Part shown: in pieces, positions 6,018 through 8,026 of the stretch
How the letters are laid out: the number at the start of each line of letters is the position of its first letter
Position numbering within the stretch: the stretch's first letter is position 1
DNA from: Candidatus Aquicultor primus
GTDB lineage: Bacteria > Actinomycetota > Aquicultoria > Aquicultorales > Aquicultoraceae
Length of the DNA stretch: 8,026 nt
Assembly: GCA_001767575.1 (NCBI GenBank)
Contig: MELI01000005.1
Coordinates: 1 to 8,026 of the forward strand
Direction: 5' to 3'
Notes under the pieces: model-generated
What the model saw: the letters and a program-made list of their open reading frames with translations, nothing else
Databases searched by the model: none
Told to the model about the DNA's origin: nothing
Position numbers and translations under genes: made by a program

Positions 6018-7193
6018 TTAAGGTGTTTCGCCGGTAACGGGAATGCTGCTCAAGATGCGGCGCGCACCTGCATGATCGCGGCGGTCGTTCATCTTGCTGA
6101 CTTTGACGAAATCGTTGCGTTTCGGTGCGTGGATATAGTAGCCTTCGCCGAGGTATATACCGACGTGATGGATGGGTCGTCCGAAGAAGACCAAGTCTCC
6201 CGATTGGAGGTCGTCATAGCTTACCCCTACGCCGAGTTTCGCTTGCGCGCGGCTATAGTGGGGGAGCTCGACCCCGAATTTCCGGTAGACGACGAGGGCT
6301 AGACCTGAGCAGTCAAGACCTATACTCGGTGTCTCGCCGCCCCATACATAAGGTATGCCAAGGTATTGGAGCGCTTCGTATGCGACCGTACCCGGCTCAA
6401 GCGACATCTTGTCGGTAGCCCGTTTCGAGACAAGCTTGTTAACGACGTTTACTTGTTCGCGTTGGCGCTCGGCTTCTTTGCTCTCGATTATTTGCCTGGT
6501 CTGCGCGTCTATGCTTGCCAGCAGCTTCGCTTCTTCTTCGATTTTAACTTCAATAGCCGTCTTTCTCTGCTCCAGCTGGACGGTTATCTCTTTTTGCTGT
6601 GCGAACAAATCGTCTAGTGAGCCCTTGGTCTCCTCGACCTTGGCGTGCTGCTCTTCGATGCCGCGAAGTAGCTCGGCATCTTGTTCGCTGATTCTAAGCA
6701 GGAAACTAAGGCGCGTTAACAGATCTTTAAAGCTGGCTTTATTGACGAGGGCGTCAATCGGCTCTATGTTGCCGTGACGGTAAATCTCTACGATACGCTC
6801 ATTGAGGATTTTGCGTTGCGCCTCTAGCTCGGCTTCATACCAGCGGAGCCTTTCATTGGCGTCGTTCAAGCTGGTCTGAATAGCGGCTAGCTTAGCGCTT
6901 TCCGCGAAGTAGTCGGTGTTTAGGCCTTCTAACTCGTCACCTAAGAGGTCGAGCTCTTGAGTTATTCTCTCTGCTTGCGTCTGTCTGACGACTATTTCCG
7001 CTTCAGCGAGCGCGCGCTCCAGCTCGGCGGTGGCTGTCGTATCGCTGCTTATCTGATTCGATGTCTCTGTTGCAGGGATGGTAGTTTGTGGTGTGGGTTC
7101 TTGTACTGGCTCCGGTACTGCAAGTACCGGTCCTATTTGGATAAACAGCATCAAGACTGCGAGAGTTAAATATACAGCCTTATGGCGATACAA
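6018..7193 (-). CDS. Secreted NlpC/P60 endopeptidase with N-terminal coiled coil (RipA/p60-like)
   Basis: 391-residue predicted peptidoglycan endopeptidase, likely cutting D-Glu-diaminopimelate type bonds and acting in daughter-cell separation or wall turnover. Residues 1-25 form a signal peptide (basic start, hydrophobic LTLAVLMLFIQIG, cleavage near VLA-VPEP). A Pro/Thr-rich linker (26-50) precedes a long coiled coil (about 55-250, many E/Q/L heptads, broken near 140-160). The NlpC/P60 domain (about 264-391) opens with AYEALQYLGIPYVWGG and has catalytic C295 in DCSG, H343 in HHVGIY and polar H355 in YYIHAP. The triad is complete. The TTG 7193 start is supported by AGGAGG (7204-7199) 5 bases upstream and by the signal peptide right after it. 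Stop is TAA 6020-6018. The architecture mirrors the M23 protein at 622-1698. It is divergent from the tRNA gene and has its own terminator. Confidence 0.95.
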   Translation of the reverse strand: MYRHKAVYLTLAVLMLFIQIGPVLAVPEPVQEPTPQTTIPATETSNQISSDTTATAELERALAEAEIVVRQTQAERITQELDLLGDELEGLNTDYFAESAKLAAIQTSLNDANERLRWYEAELEAQRKILNERIVEIYRHGNIEPIDALVNKASFKDLLTRLSFLLRISEQDAELLRGIEEQHAKVEETKGSLDDLFAQQKEITVQLEQRKTAIEVKIEEEAKLLASIDAQTRQIIESKEAERQREQVNVVNKLVSKRATDKMSLEPGTVAYEALQYLGIPYVWGGETPSIGLDCSGLALVVYRKFGVELPHYSRAQAKLGVGVSYDDLQSGDLVFFGRPIHHVGIYLGEGYYIHAPKRNDFVKVSKMNDRRDHAGARRILSSIPVTGETP

Positions 7194-7223
7194 TGATTCC
7201 TCCTAAAGAACTTACTATATGGT

Positions 7224-7252
7224 ATTTTAGCACATCAAGCGTGCGATTACCA
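7224..7252 (-). promoter_or_regulatory. Extended -10 promoter of the NlpC/P60 gene
   Basis: On the minus strand, TGC-TAAAAT (7232-7224) is an extended -10 element about 31 bases ahead of the TTG start, and its position suits a short leader. The -35 hexamer at 17-base spacing is poor (TGGTAA, 7252-7247), which is tolerable with an extended -10. The -35 lies within the inverted repeat at 7245-7258. Confidence 0.5.
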
Positions 7253-7258
7253 GTAATC
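7245..7258. repeat. 6-bp inverted repeat over the NlpC/P60 promoter -35 region
   Basis: GATTAC-CA-GTAATC is a perfect inverted repeat overlapping the proposed -35 of the NlpC/P60 promoter. A protein bound here would compete with or assist RNA polymerase, so it is a candidate operator. The regulator is unknown. Confidence 0.4.
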
Positions 7259-7303
7259 CATAAAATCATTACATCAACCAAGTATAGTATGGCTCCGTCG
7301 CTT

Positions 7304-7332
7304 TTGCAATCGCGAAACCGATATGCTATCAT
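7304..7332 (+). promoter_or_regulatory. Promoter of the initiator tRNA gene
   Basis: TTGCAA (7304-7309) and TATCAT (7327-7332) are 17 bases apart, and the -10 carries an extended TG (7324-7325). Transcription would start near 7338-7340, giving a leader of about 20 bases before the mature tRNA 5' end, to be removed by RNase P. Confidence 0.65.
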
Positions 7333-7357
7333 CATTAATGCCGCAAGGCGATAACGG

Positions 7358-7434
<77 letters not shown>

Positions 7435-7436
7435 GC

Positions 7437-7454
7437 GAGTTCTTAACCGAACTC
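7437..7454 (+). repeat. Small hairpin directly after the tRNA
   Basis: GAGTTC (7437-7442) and GAACTC (7449-7454) can pair around a 6-base loop, starting two bases after the CCA. It has no T-run and is probably a processing or spacer structure in the tRNA 3' trailer. Confidence 0.35.
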
Positions 7455-7460
7455 AACCAG

Positions 7461-7515
7461 AAGAGGAGATCGAAAAGGTCGGCACGAACGACTTCTTCGA
7501 TCTCCTCTTTCTTTT
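7461..7515 (+). terminator. Long-stem terminator of the tRNA transcript
   Basis: AAGAGGAGATCGAA (7461-7474) pairs perfectly over 14 bases with TTCGATCTCCTCTT (7496-7509). Further imperfect pairing continues inward to GTCG/CGAC, and the T-rich tract TTT-C-TTTT (7508-7515) follows. It ends the tRNA transcript about 75 bases after the CCA. The stem is longer than needed for termination. Confidence 0.8.
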
Positions 7516-7767
7516 CTACGGATTCTTGTAAAAACTGTTGGTAATGTACCGGTTTGTTGTGATTGCGCTTTCATGTAGGCAGGGCGGCAAGAACCAGCCA
7601 TCTTGATGGAAAAATTTAACTTCAACCATTAAACATACTCTCTGATTAGGTAAATTAGAGTGTTTCTGCTAAGATAAGCCCACTAGATTCTTTTAAGAGA
7701 TCTCACTTCTTGCGAACTTGTTATTTTCTTAATCCCTTTTTAGTCATCACGCCGAGAGGAATTTTAT
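7516..7767. other. Spacer between the tRNA terminator and the aminotransferase gene
   Basis: No gene is visible; short open frames here have poor composition. It contains an imperfect inverted repeat (ACTCT with AGAGT, about 7636-7660), a candidate extended -10 at 7667-7675 and another imperfect hairpin near 7684-7703. It must supply the promoter of the aminotransferase gene. Confidence 0.5.
7667..7675 (+). promoter_or_regulatory. Candidate extended -10 of the aminotransferase gene
   Basis: TGC-TAAGAT is an extended -10 match about 93 bases ahead of the ATG, with only a weak AGGTAA at -35 spacing of 17. It has the same TGC-TAA form as the NlpC/P60 promoter. The leader would be about 85 bases. 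Confidence 0.3.
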
Positions 7768-8026
7768 ATGTCATATTTTTTTAAAGGCTTTCCAAGAAAG
7801 CCTAGACCCATATTGCTTTGTCCCGGACCCGTGCAGCTTTCCAAGCAGGTCATGCGCGCCGTTATAAACACAAGCATCGGCCACCGTGAAGTAGAATTTT
7901 CCACCCTGTTGTTAGAAAGCATTGGTATGCTAAAGCCGGTGGTAGGCATTGACAGCAATGATAGTTCGTACAAGATCGCGTTCATTACCGGATCGGGAAC
8001 AGCGGCAAACGAAACAGTTCTTTCGA
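7768..8026 (+). CDS. Class V PLP-dependent aminotransferase, N-terminal part (3' truncated by the window edge)
   Basis: The first 86 residues of a fold-type I, class V aminotransferase of the serine-glyoxylate / alanine-glyoxylate / 2-aminoethylphosphonate-pyruvate group. ILLCPGPVQLSKQVMRA (15-31) matches the opening strand of this group, and GHREVEF (38-44) fits its substrate-contacting segment. FITGSGTAANE (73-83) is the loop that binds the PLP phosphate. The active-site Lys lies beyond the window. The substrate cannot be set from this part; the PhnW-like and glyoxylate-type branches both fit. ATG 7768 is supported by AGAGGA (7755-7760) 7 bases upstream, and the similarity begins within 15 residues. 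Transcribed away from the tRNA gene, probably on its own promoter because a strong terminator lies between. Confidence 0.88.
   Translation, partial: MSYFFKGFPRKPRPILLCPGPVQLSKQVMRAVINTSIGHREVEFSTLLLESIGMLKPVVGIDSNDSSYKIAFITGSGTAANETVLS

Noticed and set aside
7443..7625. 60-codon minus-strand ORF across the tRNA terminator
   Set aside because: It runs through the terminator hairpin, has a basic low-information composition and no ribosome site.

Overview
The window looks like a chromosomal segment of a bacterium with roughly 50% GC and housekeeping or cell-envelope content. Hints at the lineage are an RsbW/SpoIIAB-type ATPase, two secreted coiled-coil murein hydrolases (M23 and NlpC/P60), strong AGGAGG ribosome sites, TTG starts, and an initiator tRNA with a C1·U72 mismatch. 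Together these suggest a Gram-positive-type lineage, perhaps a deep-branching Actinomycetota or a Firmicutes relative. That is inference; no 16S or ribosomal protein gene is present to settle it.

Layout. 1-579 (+) is the C-terminal half of mnmA (tRNA 2-thiouridylase). It converges on an M23/LytM peptidase gene (622-1698, -), whose start I place at an internal TTG. A gene-poor stretch of about 860 bases follows (1699-2560). It holds short open frames that may be gene remnants, a possible long-range stem, and a promoter directly followed by an intrinsic terminator. A short anti-sigma-like ATPase gene (2561-3022, +) converges on the tldD-tldE operon (5846 to 3070, -), whose two genes overlap by ATGA. 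Upstream on the same strand, after an intrinsic terminator, is an NlpC/P60 endopeptidase gene (6018-7193, -). Divergent from it is an initiator tRNA-Met gene (7358-7434, +) with a good promoter and a long hairpin terminator. After a 333-base spacer, the window ends inside a class V aminotransferase gene (7768-8026, +).

How the genes relate. The two hydrolases share the same architecture (signal peptide, long coiled coil, C-terminal catalytic domain) with different chemistries, and they flank the TldD/TldE protease pair. MnmA and the initiator tRNA belong to translation. I saw no RiPP precursor beside tldDE, no CRISPR array, no insertion sequence and no phage gene. The novel content, if any, lies in the 1699-2560 region, and the evidence there is modest.
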